Below the pieces are notes generated by a model. The model was not told the origin of the DNA, made no database searches, and was given only the letters and a program-made list of their open reading frames with translations. The position numbers and the translations under genes are program-made. Below, in pieces: positions 35,994 through 43,955 of a DNA stretch of 64,000 nucleotides. The DNA comes from Rs1 sp038900335 (GTDB taxonomy: Bacteria; Pseudomonadota; Gammaproteobacteria; Pseudomonadales; Balneatricaceae), in NCBI GenBank assembly GCA_038900335.1, contig JBBMRB010000002.1:62001-126000 (forward strand), in the 5' to 3' direction. Positions within the stretch are counted from its first letter, which is position 1. Every line of letters starts with the position of its first letter.

Positions 35994-36878
35994 TTAGCGA
36001 TAGCTTCTGGCAATGGCACAGGTCGCTACTTTTGACTTTTGCTTTGCTAACACCAGCTCACTGCTATTACTGCCTTTATTAATTTGCTCAGTACTATCGA
36101 TGGCATTAGTTCTAGCAATGGCATCAGTACTATTAACTGTATTATCAACTCTCTCTAGCGCGCTGACCAATGCTGCTGATTCTGCCACGCCATAAACACC
36201 AACGGTGTTGTACACATACTCAGAGGGGGTTTGTAACTGAGTTTCTACCGTGCGCAATGTATCGACGCTAAAGCACTGAAAAGGTAAATTCAGCTGCTTA
36301 GCGAGTGCTATTAGGCCAACTTCATCATGCTTGATATCAATACTGGCGATACTGCTAATCTGTGATATATCTAAACCTGCCTGTGCTAAGCACTGCTCTA
36401 ACAAGGCTAATAAGCTCTGCACTGAGCAACCTCTTTCACAACCCATACCCACCGTGTAATAAGGCTGTAAATAAGCATTTGCAGTAGTTAATACTAGCTG
36501 TGCGTTTAGCTTACTGGCGATTATTGACGCCATATCATTCGCCCCGCCCTCGTGCCCAGATAACAATGGGATCACAAATTTCGCGGCATCATCAAGCACA
36601 ATAACAGCAGGGTCATTGTGCTTACTATCTAACACGGGTGCTAGGGAGCGAATAACAATGCCGCTCGCACAAATAAAAATCAGACAGTGCTGCTGTTGGC
36701 TCGCATTCGTTTTATCGTGCTGCTGTTTAAACGCGCCCTGCACCTGCTCTTTAAAAGGCACAGGCTTATGCATTAAGGTAATAGACAAAGCCGTGTCGAT
36801 AAATAAGCTTTGCAAGCGCTTAGCCTGCGCACACCCTGCATCTGTTAAACTGATAATCGTTAAGTGTTTATTGAGCAT
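35994..36878 (-). CDS. cbiG: CbiG, cobalt-precorrin-5A hydrolase
   Basis: Opens the delta-lactone and releases acetaldehyde in the oxygen-independent pathway. The N-terminal part has LIFICASGIVIRSLAPVL and IPLLSGHEGGANDMA, the best-known CbiG block. The C-terminal domain has GMGCERGCSVQSLL and SIASIDIKHDEVGLIALA. ATG 36878 overlaps the cobI stop by 11 nt and gives 294 residues. The longer open frame up to 36923 is not conserved. Residues 245-285 are a low-complexity Asn/Thr/Ser/Ala insertion near the C-terminus. Confidence 0.92.
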   Translation of the reverse strand: MLNKHLTIISLTDAGCAQAKRLQSLFIDTALSITLMHKPVPFKEQVQGAFKQQHDKTNASQQQHCLIFICASGIVIRSLAPVLDSKHNDPAVIVLDDAAKFVIPLLSGHEGGANDMASIIASKLNAQLVLTTANAYLQPYYTVGMGCERGCSVQSLLALLEQCLAQAGLDISQISSIASIDIKHDEVGLIALAKQLNLPFQCFSVDTLRTVETQLQTPSEYVYNTVGVYGVAESAALVSALERVDNTVNSTDAIARTNAIDSTEQINKGSNSSELVLAKQKSKVATCAIARSYR

Positions 36879-37623
36879 TTTCAACAGCCGTGTTCTGTGT
36901 TGGCATATTAAGGGCGTGCTCAAACCTTTTTTTGGTAATCACAAACAGTGAAAAATAAGGCCCTTGGCTATGTGCTAACTGGCTAACATCACGCTCAATT
37001 AACTGATTATCACGAGAGATATATTCAATATAATTGGCGTGCTCTAATCTGTTAGTTTGTGCGAGCAGAGCAAGAATACGTGGCCTGGCAATACCGGCTT
37101 TCATAATGACCAATGAATCGTGAGATAACAGCGCACTGTGAATCTGCTCATCGCTGTGACGACCACTGACAATAGCAAACGATTCACGCTGTAGCGTTAA
37201 TGGTAGCTGTAGCGCTGCAGCGCCTGCGTGAACGGAGGAGACACCTGGCACAATTTCAATAGTATACTGCGCCGCTAAGCGCTCTAACAAATAGCTAAAA
37301 GAGCCAAAAAATAACGGGTCGCCCTCACACAAGAAAACAACGTCTTGACCGCTGTCCAATTGCTTAGCGATTTGCAACGCCCCTTCATCATATGCCTTAT
37401 TAGCCAAGGTGCGATCAGTACTCATCGGCATCGGTATAGCTATATGTTGCTGCTCACAGCTAACATTGGCAAACGCCTGGCGCGCTATATGCGCCGCTTG
37501 TGAGCGACCTTGTTCATTGGCTAAATAGCTGACATTGGGCGCCGTTGATATTAACTGATAGGCTTTTAAAGTCAGTAGTAATGGATCACCTGGGCCTACA
37601 CCTACGCCATATAAAGTTGCCAT
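36868..37623 (-). CDS. cobI: Precorrin-2 / cobalt-factor II C20-methyltransferase
   Basis: A 251-residue tetrapyrrole methylase. LYGVGVGPGDPLLLTLKAYQLI is the opening motif, and VVFLCEGDPLFFGSFSYLLERL and IVPGVSSVHAGAAALQLPL are the second and third conserved blocks of CobI/CbiL. It catalyses the first committed methylation after sirohydrochlorin or precorrin-2. The ATG shares one base with the cobL stop (TAATG), and its end overlaps cbiG, so the three genes are coupled. Confidence 0.93.
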   Translation of the reverse strand: MATLYGVGVGPGDPLLLTLKAYQLISTAPNVSYLANEQGRSQAAHIARQAFANVSCEQQHIAIPMPMSTDRTLANKAYDEGALQIAKQLDSGQDVVFLCEGDPLFFGSFSYLLERLAAQYTIEIVPGVSSVHAGAAALQLPLTLQRESFAIVSGRHSDEQIHSALLSHDSLVIMKAGIARPRILALLAQTNRLEHANYIEYISRDNQLIERDVSQLAHSQGPYFSLFVITKKRFEHALNMPTQNTAVENAQ

Positions 37624-38927
37624 TACTTAATATCCTTTGCACTAGCTGCTATCGCTTTATTAAGGTTAGTTTTAGTAAAGCTAAAAATAGAGACAGGTAA
37701 AGCCGGTCTATAAATCAACTTGCCCGCTAAGTATTCGCCGTGACTGACAGCTATTTGCTGAGTAGTTGACTGGCTGTCTCCTTTTATATTGCGCTGCTTG
37801 AGAAATGCCATCAATTGCTGTTTGGTTTCCTCAAGCACTGCTGTAGCCACTATTTTTCCCTCGTGCTCTAATGCATCCCACTGCTGCTCTAACAATGGTA
37901 TTAAGTTACCATCACTGCCACCGATAAATATTTTATTCGCTTTTGCAAGCCCATCTAATACCTGCGGTGCCTGGCCATGTACTAGCTGCAGATTGCTGAC
38001 TAAACCAAATTTTTGCTGATTTTTCTGTAGGTACTCAAAGCGCTCGGCGTTTTTCTCAATGGCAATTATTTTTGCTCGCTCACACCAATAACCCAGCTCA
38101 ACACTGACACTGCCACAGCCTGCGCCTATATCATAAATCACATCGCCCGCTTTAGGTGCTAGTAATGACAGCACTGCCAAACGCACTTCAACTTTGGTGA
38201 TCATTGCGCGGCTACTATCGCCATCTGTCAAAAAGTGATGGTTGGCAAAACCTGGAAACTGCGGCAGTGCCTTATTCGACTTGCCCGTTTCAATGACACT
38301 GATATGCAGTGCATCGAATTGTTTGGGGTTGCGTACTAAGTTTTTAACATCAAAGCGCTCTATGTTTTCATAGCGATAACCAATCGACTCACAGACAATA
38401 ATTTGCGCCTCGTGATAACCTGCATTCACTAGCTCATTCGCTAGAATTTGCGGCGTGCTCTGCTGATCAGTGAGTATCAATAAGGTGTGATCCTCGCGCA
38501 ATTGGCTGCGCAGTTTAGCCACAGCTCGGCCGTGTAAACTTAACACTTGCGTATCTTGCAAGGTCAAACCTAGGCGATGGCAAACCTCTTGCATACTCGA
38601 TATCGCCGGGTAAAACGACAGCTGCTGAGGTGCATAATGGCGGCTAAACCAAGTACCTATGCCGTAGTAAAGTGGATCGCCAGAGGCGAGAATCACCACC
38701 GCTTGCACACCTTGCTGATAATATTGGGTTAACACTTTTTGCAGTACATCTAACTTAGGTAAAAAAGGCGTTATCTGCTGATCGTTGAGCAAGTGACGCA
38801 CCACTTTTAGCTGCCTTTCAGAGCCCAACACCAACTGTGCACTGAGCAGTACTGACATGGCGCTGTCACTTAATTGAGCGGCTTCACAAGCGCCCAGCCC
38901 GACGATGGATATGTTGATATCTTGCAT
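37623..38927 (-). CDS. cobL: Precorrin-6Y C5,15-methyltransferase/decarboxylase, CbiE-CbiT fusion
   Basis: A 434-residue bifunctional enzyme. The N-terminal CbiE half begins ISIVGLGACEAAQL and has ILASGDPLYYGIGTW and FYPAISSMQEVCHRLGLT. The C-terminal CbiT half has DVIYDIGAGCGSVSVELGYW and IAIEKNAERFEYLQKN, with KIFIGGSDGNLIPLLEQ. It methylates C5 and C15 and decarboxylates the C12 acetate. ATG 38927 with AGAGA upstream is chosen; the frame extends 31 codons into the cobH end region, but that part is not conserved. The fusion form is the one found in the CobL naming scheme. Confidence 0.93.
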   Translation of the reverse strand: MQDINISIVGLGACEAAQLSDSAMSVLLSAQLVLGSERQLKVVRHLLNDQQITPFLPKLDVLQKVLTQYYQQGVQAVVILASGDPLYYGIGTWFSRHYAPQQLSFYPAISSMQEVCHRLGLTLQDTQVLSLHGRAVAKLRSQLREDHTLLILTDQQSTPQILANELVNAGYHEAQIIVCESIGYRYENIERFDVKNLVRNPKQFDALHISVIETGKSNKALPQFPGFANHHFLTDGDSSRAMITKVEVRLAVLSLLAPKAGDVIYDIGAGCGSVSVELGYWCERAKIIAIEKNAERFEYLQKNQQKFGLVSNLQLVHGQAPQVLDGLAKANKIFIGGSDGNLIPLLEQQWDALEHEGKIVATAVLEETKQQLMAFLKQRNIKGDSQSTTQQIAVSHGEYLAGKLIYRPALPVSIFSFTKTNLNKAIAASAKDIK

Positions 38928-38952
38928 AGCTATCTCTGTTTGTTGAAGGCGA

Positions 38953-39594
38953 TTAATAGTATTCACCGCGAATACAGCGCAATAATGCATTGCACGTAGC
39001 AGCGGTGACGGCGCTGCCACCTTCGCGGCCTAATAAGGTAATACACTCAACTCCTAATGCCTGATGATCATCCCACAGTGCCTGTTTAGATTCAGCGGCA
39101 CCGACAAAGCCTACCGGCATCGCAATAATGAGCGCAGGCTTTACATCGTGTTCAGCTATTAATTCAAGTAATCTAAATAGTGCGGTCGGTGCATTAGCTA
39201 TCACCACCACACTACCCGCCAGATACGGCAGCCATTCATTTAATGCCGCCATGGTGCGCGTTTCAGCTTTTTCTTTGGCTAGTTGCGCAACATGCTGATT
39301 ATTGAGAAAACATAACGGCTCTTTGCTGAGCATCCGCTTGGTCAGCCCCTGTTTGACCATTTCGACATCACATAGAATATCTGCATTTTGTTGCAGCGCC
39401 GCAATACCCGCTGCACAGGCATTGCTGCTAAACCTCACCTGCGCCGCGATAGCCGGTATACCAACGCTGTGTACAACGCGCATCACCACTTGTTGCTGCT
39501 CAATTGATAAGCCTGATAAATCCGTCAGTTGGCGAATCTGTTTAAAGCTGTTTTGTTCAATTTGCTGCGGGTCTTGAATGTAATCGTATTTCAA
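38953..39594 (-). CDS. cobH: Precorrin-8X methylmutase
   Basis: Moves a methyl group from C11 to C12 to give hydrogenobyrinate or its cobalt form. At 213 residues it carries MRVVHSVGIPAIAAQVRFSS, whose His is the likely catalytic residue, then DILCDVEMVKQGL. VVIANAPTALFRLLELI and IAMPVGFVGAAESKQAL are very well conserved blocks. CITLLGREGGSAVTAATCNAL closes the protein. It lies 10 nt after cobK and 25 nt before cobL. CbiC is the alternative name. Confidence 0.93.
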   Translation of the reverse strand: MKYDYIQDPQQIEQNSFKQIRQLTDLSGLSIEQQQVVMRVVHSVGIPAIAAQVRFSSNACAAGIAALQQNADILCDVEMVKQGLTKRMLSKEPLCFLNNQHVAQLAKEKAETRTMAALNEWLPYLAGSVVVIANAPTALFRLLELIAEHDVKPALIIAMPVGFVGAAESKQALWDDHQALGVECITLLGREGGSAVTAATCNALLRCIRGEYY

Positions 39595-39604
39595 TGTCTA
39601 TTCT

Positions 39605-40423
39605 CTAATGTGATCTTTTAACAGATTGATAAAACTGGGCTATTGCCGTCATTGTTTGTTCTATATCGTTAAATAGCAGATGGTTAAAAGCAGTGCCACT
39701 GGTGTTGCTATCACTTGCACTTGCACTTGCAGATATCACACCATTCACACCATTAACGCTAGGCCTTGCAAACATAATGACCGGTATCTTTAACGCACGC
39801 GCTGCACCAAGCTTTGCCTGTGTTGCTTGGCCACCGGCATTTTTACTAACTAAGACATCAATATCGTGCTGCTTAAATAATGCAATCTCACTTTGTTCGT
39901 TAAAAGGCCCGATCGCTTTGTGCCATAGCACGTTATCAGCCAGTGTACTCGCCCCGCTAACAGCTGTTCTATAAAGTACTTGCTCGCTATGTTGTGCGAT
40001 GCTATCTAATGATTGTTGCGCCACTTGGCCCAGTGTTAAAAAGGGCTTTTTAAAACCTTTACAGGCAGCTAACAACTGCTGCCAATCATTAACATTAATC
40101 CAATGATCATCAGCTTGTGCCGACCATGGCGGGCGATCAAAGCGCCAATAGTTTAACCCCAGCGCTCGGCACGCAGCTACAGCACTCGCGCTGATATTCA
40201 CAGCATAAGGGTGAGTGGCATCGAGCACTGCTGCTATTTGCTGCGCCATTAAATAGTGCTGTAAACCGCCTTTGTCGCTAAAGCCACCACTGATAACTTG
40301 GCAATCTAAATCGGGCATTCTGACTAAACCTGCCACTGAGTAGACCACTTCAATACCTTGGTCTATTAGCGGTTTTGCCAATCGCCTGGCATCAGAGGTG
40401 CCGCCCAGTAATAACAATTTCAC
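39605..40423 (-). CDS. cobK: Precorrin-6A / cobalt-precorrin-6A reductase
   Basis: NAD(P)H-dependent reductase of 272 residues. LLLGGTSDARRLAKPL at the start, LDATHPYAVNISASAVAACRALGLNYWRFDRP and LVSKNAGGQATQAKLGAARALKIPVIMFARP are the conserved blocks of CobK/CbiJ. A short SASASASDSN stretch near residue 240 is encoded by CACTTG repeats (plus strand). The ATG overlaps the cbiD stop by 4 nt. The enzyme reduces the C18-C19 double bond of the contracted ring. Confidence 0.92.
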   Translation of the reverse strand: MKLLLLGGTSDARRLAKPLIDQGIEVVYSVAGLVRMPDLDCQVISGGFSDKGGLQHYLMAQQIAAVLDATHPYAVNISASAVAACRALGLNYWRFDRPPWSAQADDHWINVNDWQQLLAACKGFKKPFLTLGQVAQQSLDSIAQHSEQVLYRTAVSGASTLADNVLWHKAIGPFNEQSEIALFKQHDIDVLVSKNAGGQATQAKLGAARALKIPVIMFARPSVNGVNGVISASASASDSNTSGTAFNHLLFNDIEQTMTAIAQFYQSVKRSH

Positions 40424-41763
40424 GATGATTGCTCGCCCTTATGTTGCTTACTATTGGCGCCGTCATCTTTAGCTTGTTGCCAGAAAGGCGCACAACTACC
40501 GACGATCACGCCTTTTCTATCAATCGAAAACACCTCAACCCTGATATCAACTTTGATATCAACTTTGATATCAACTTTGATATCAACCCTGATGCCTTGC
40601 TGATCAGCGCTAGCCGCCTGAGCATCTAATAACACACTGCGTGCTTGCACACAGGCTAGGTAGCTTATGTAATCTGCCATCGGTAAGCCTGCATCATTTG
40701 CTAAATTGAGCACTTGTACGCTGGTATTTGCATTCAATACTTGCTCAAGCAATGACTGCTGCGCAGGTTGTGACATCGGCTCTACGCTCTGTGCTAATAG
40801 CTGTTGCACACAGCGTTGTAAAAATTGAAAATCGATACTACTTTTACGACTGTTTAAATCCAGTGCACCCTGGGCAAGCTTGGTCATTTTGCCAAAGCCG
40901 CCACAAATACTGAGCTTACTGACACCACAGTCATCTCTGTGCTTTTGTTTTAAGTGCTTTAGTAGCGCTCCGACAAAATCACCCATTTCAATCAGCGCAG
41001 TTTCACTAAAGTGATACTTTTCTCTAATTGCCGCCTCTGAGCTGCTGCCGGTCGATGCCCCTATATGACTAATGCCATTACTGGCAGCGACATCAATACC
41101 CTGTCGTATCGAGGCGATATAAGCAGCACAAGAATAGGGCCTGACGATACCTGTAGTGCCTAATATGGATAGACCGCCGATAATACCCAAGCGTGAGTTC
41201 ATCGTCTTTTTAGCAATTTGCTGGCCGTTAACTACCCCGATAGACACCTCAAAATCACCTTGATAACCATAGACTTGTGCATAGTTAATCAAGTGTTCTG
41301 TCATCATTTTGCGCGGTACTGGATTAATCGCCGGCTCACCTATGGCCAACACTAAACCTGTTTTGGTGACAGTACCGACACCTGAGCCCGCTTTAAACAC
41401 AATATTAGGCAGCGCTGTGTCATCAGCTCTTGATAAAGGGGCCTTGTCTATTAAGCGCAGCTCAACAAATAGTGTTGCACCATGGGTAGCATCTGGATCA
41501 TCGCCAGCGTCTTTCACAATCTCGACGCGATAGCCAGATACTTGATCCATACCAGCCTTAGCCAGCGGCTGATAGCCTTTAATTGGCATTTCAACGACTT
41601 GTTTTCTCGGTAAAGTAATCTCGACAACACTAGGTTGCTCGTTGGCAAACAGTGCTCGACAAGCGGCCACGCAGCAAGCGGTAGCACAGCTTCCGGTGGT
41701 TAGACCGCTGCGTAAAGGCTTGACTGTTTCACTGGTTTCTTGCCACATAGCGACTACATTCAC
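40420..41763 (-). CDS. cbiD: CbiD, cobalt-precorrin-5B C1-methyltransferase
   Basis: C1-methylation enzyme of the oxygen-independent route. The N-terminus RSGLTTGSCATACCVAACRAL is diagnostic, as are VEIVKDAGDDPDATHGATLF, FKAGSGVGTVTKTGL, INPVPRKMM and NGISHIGASTGSSSEAAI. The start is either GTG 41763 or ATG 41748; neither has a strong ribosome site. At 447 residues it is longer than usual, partly because a VDIK tetrapeptide is repeated near residues 390-409. It lies 4 nt after the cobB stop. Confidence 0.92.
   Translation of the reverse strand: MNVVAMWQETSETVKPLRSGLTTGSCATACCVAACRALFANEQPSVVEITLPRKQVVEMPIKGYQPLAKAGMDQVSGYRVEIVKDAGDDPDATHGATLFVELRLIDKAPLSRADDTALPNIVFKAGSGVGTVTKTGLVLAIGEPAINPVPRKMMTEHLINYAQVYGYQGDFEVSIGVVNGQQIAKKTMNSRLGIIGGLSILGTTGIVRPYSCAAYIASIRQGIDVAASNGISHIGASTGSSSEAAIREKYHFSETALIEMGDFVGALLKHLKQKHRDDCGVSKLSICGGFGKMTKLAQGALDLNSRKSSIDFQFLQRCVQQLLAQSVEPMSQPAQQSLLEQVLNANTSVQVLNLANDAGLPMADYISYLACVQARSVLLDAQAASADQQGIRVDIKVDIKVDIKVDIRVEVFSIDRKGVIVGSCAPFWQQAKDDGANSKQHKGEQSS
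40537..40596. repeat. 12-nt tandem repeat inside cbiD
   Basis: Five adjacent 12-nt units: three are exactly AACTTTGATATC and the flanking two are variants with AACCCTGAT. They code for repeated VDIK on the minus strand. Each unit contains the palindrome GATATC. The frame is kept whatever the copy number. Confidence 0.9.
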
Positions 41764-41767
41764 TCAT

Positions 41768-43237
41768 TTAATTTGTTTGGATAACGCCGTTTTCTAACCA
41801 ATTTTGTAAAAACTGTTGATCCGCTGGCTTTAAATCACCCGTAAATAGCTTGGCAATTACCTCAGGGTTAGAGGCAAAATATAAATGCAGGTAACTGGCT
41901 GTTAAATTGCCTTCTCGATAAATACCCTCTCCCGGTGCACTGTGGCGCTGTCTGCGACCAAAACCTATCGGTGCATTAGTAGCCGAACTGCGTGAGCGGT
42001 GGTGGGCGTGGCCTCTAACCTCGCCCTCGGGCAACATCGCTGTTTGCATACCCTGACAGCCTCTTTTACCGCGCATAGCACCTTCACCCGTTAAGATATT
42101 TGCCATTGGGTAGTAGTTATCATCTAAATCGGTTAGGCCGCTAAGGCAATACAAAAAGCCACCACACTCCGCTAATATAGGTTTAGCTAGCTCTTGAAAC
42201 TGTTGAATTTGAGCTTTCATCTGGGTATTGTCCGATAACTGCGCACAGTGCAGTTCAGGGTAACCACCAGGTAGCCACAGCGCATCAGCACTTGGAATCA
42301 CGGTATCGCTAAGTGGCGAGAAATAGACAACTTTCGCCCCCAGCTGAGTTAACACATCAATATTGGCTTGGTAGATAAAACTAAAGGCGGCATCTTTGGC
42401 AATGGCTATCGTTTTATTGCTTAGTAAAGGCGCTATTTTTTGATGCACAGGCGCACTCTTAAAATGCACTTGTGCTGGCAGTGTCAGCAAATCAGCCACA
42501 TCTGTCGCTGCACTGTCTTGATCTTGCGCTCTTTGTACGCCATCTGCTAACCACTGGCAGCCCCTTTCAAAACGCACTTCTAGTTCATCAGCTACTTCGC
42601 TCGCTTGGACCAGCCCTAAATGGCGCTCTGGTAATGCTATTTCCGGCTCTTTCGCCAAACACGCCAGTAACGGTAACTGTCCGTTTAGGGCATCGCGTAT
42701 CAGTTGTGCGTGGCGCTGTGAGCTACAGTTGTTGGCAATTAAACCGGCACACTGGTAATCATCTCTATAATTCGCAAGGCCTAAGGCAACAGCAGCAGCG
42801 GTTTGTGCCATGCCCTTAACATCCATCACGATAGCAATTGGCACATTAAACTTTGCTGCCAAATCAGCACTTGATGGCTCGCCATCAAATAAGCCCATCG
42901 CCCCTTCAATTAAAATCAAATCATTGACTTGCGCCGCTGCAAATAACATCTGCTGGCAATATTGCTCACCTGCCATCCATAAATCTAATTGCGCAGTGGC
43001 AACACCTGATGCCTGACTCAAAATTTGCGGGTCTAAATAATCAGGTCCTGTTTTAAATACTTGGACCTTTTTGCCCTGCTTAGTAAACAAGCGCGCCAAC
43101 GCCGCTGTCACTGTCGTTTTGCCTTGCCCTGAGGCAGGTGCTGCTATAAATAGCGCAGCGCAACTGGCTGAAACTTGCGGCTCATTATTAAGCTGAACAT
43201 CGACTTTATTTATGCCATTCATTTGTGCAATCGTCAT
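41768..43237 (-). CDS. cobB: Cobyrinic acid a,c-diamide synthase
   Basis: ATP- and glutamine-dependent amidation of side chains a and c. The N-terminal ATPase half has LFIAAPASGQGKTTVTAALARLF and KTGPDYLDPQILSQASG, then LILIEGAMGLFDG. The C-terminal glutaminase has the nucleophile Cys in ILAECGGFLYCLSG, preceded by DALWLPGGYPELH. The end AHHRSRS...REGNLTASYLHLYFASNPE is typical. It is 489 residues long, with about 25 extra residues before the ATPase. The ATG shares a base with the cobO stop (TAATG). CbiA is the name in the other scheme. Confidence 0.93.
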   Translation of the reverse strand: MTIAQMNGINKVDVQLNNEPQVSASCAALFIAAPASGQGKTTVTAALARLFTKQGKKVQVFKTGPDYLDPQILSQASGVATAQLDLWMAGEQYCQQMLFAAAQVNDLILIEGAMGLFDGEPSSADLAAKFNVPIAIVMDVKGMAQTAAAVALGLANYRDDYQCAGLIANNCSSQRHAQLIRDALNGQLPLLACLAKEPEIALPERHLGLVQASEVADELEVRFERGCQWLADGVQRAQDQDSAATDVADLLTLPAQVHFKSAPVHQKIAPLLSNKTIAIAKDAAFSFIYQANIDVLTQLGAKVVYFSPLSDTVIPSADALWLPGGYPELHCAQLSDNTQMKAQIQQFQELAKPILAECGGFLYCLSGLTDLDDNYYPMANILTGEGAMRGKRGCQGMQTAMLPEGEVRGHAHHRSRSSATNAPIGFGRRQRHSAPGEGIYREGNLTASYLHLYFASNPEVIAKLFTGDLKPADQQFLQNWLENGVIQTN

Positions 43238-43824
43238 TAAAACTCTATCCCAGCTTGTGCTTTAACGCCCTGTCTAAAGGCGTGCTTTTCATCTTTGATA
43301 AAACTGATAGTATCGGCAATCTCTTTAAGATCAACAGGCATTACCCGCCCGGTAATCATCACCGTTTGCATCTTAGGTCTGTTCTGCAAGGCTTTGATGA
43401 CAGGCTCTAAACTCAAGTAATCGTATTTAAACATATAGCTCATCTCATCGAACACTAGCATGTCATAACGCTCATCAGCGAGTAAGGTTTGCGCTAGCTG
43501 CCACGCTTTTTCAGCGGCGGCGATATCTTGCGTTTTGTCTTGCGTCTCCCAGGTAAAGCCGTGACCCATTACGTGCCAATCGATGTGTGGATGATCTTTA
43601 AAAAACAGATATTCACCTGTTTGCAAACGGCCTTTTATAAACTGTATCACCGCGCAGCGCTTACCGTGGCCGACACTTCTGGCCATTGTGCCCATTGCTG
43701 AACTACTTTTACCTTTGCCTGGGCCTTCTAATAAAATCAACACACCACGCTCTTGTGTCGCTTTTGCTATGCGCTTATCAATCACTGCTTTTTTGGCAGC
43801 CATTTTTTGTTGATGTGTTTTCAT
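43237..43824 (-). CDS. cobO: Corrinoid adenosyltransferase
   Basis: Attaches the 5'-deoxyadenosyl group to cobalt. A 195-residue CobA/CobO/BtuR-type enzyme with P-loop LEGPGKGKSSSAMGTMARSVGHG (starting near residue 32) and VIQFIKGRLQTGE. MLVFDEMSYMFKYDYLSLEPV and VMITGRVMPVDLKEIADT are family blocks. It is the second gene of the cluster behind the riboswitch, 131 nt after the chelatase gene. Confidence 0.93.
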   Translation of the reverse strand: MKTHQQKMAAKKAVIDKRIAKATQERGVLILLEGPGKGKSSSAMGTMARSVGHGKRCAVIQFIKGRLQTGEYLFFKDHPHIDWHVMGHGFTWETQDKTQDIAAAEKAWQLAQTLLADERYDMLVFDEMSYMFKYDYLSLEPVIKALQNRPKMQTVMITGRVMPVDLKEIADTISFIKDEKHAFRQGVKAQAGIEF

Positions 43825-43955
43825 TTATATCATCCTTATCGTTTTAACTAATCACTCAGTACTACTTTGTCGCTATACAGATGTCAGTATTTGGCGGTAT
43901 GTGATTAACTTGTCATTTTTAGCTTAAGGTTATCAGTACAATTAATCATCGGCGA

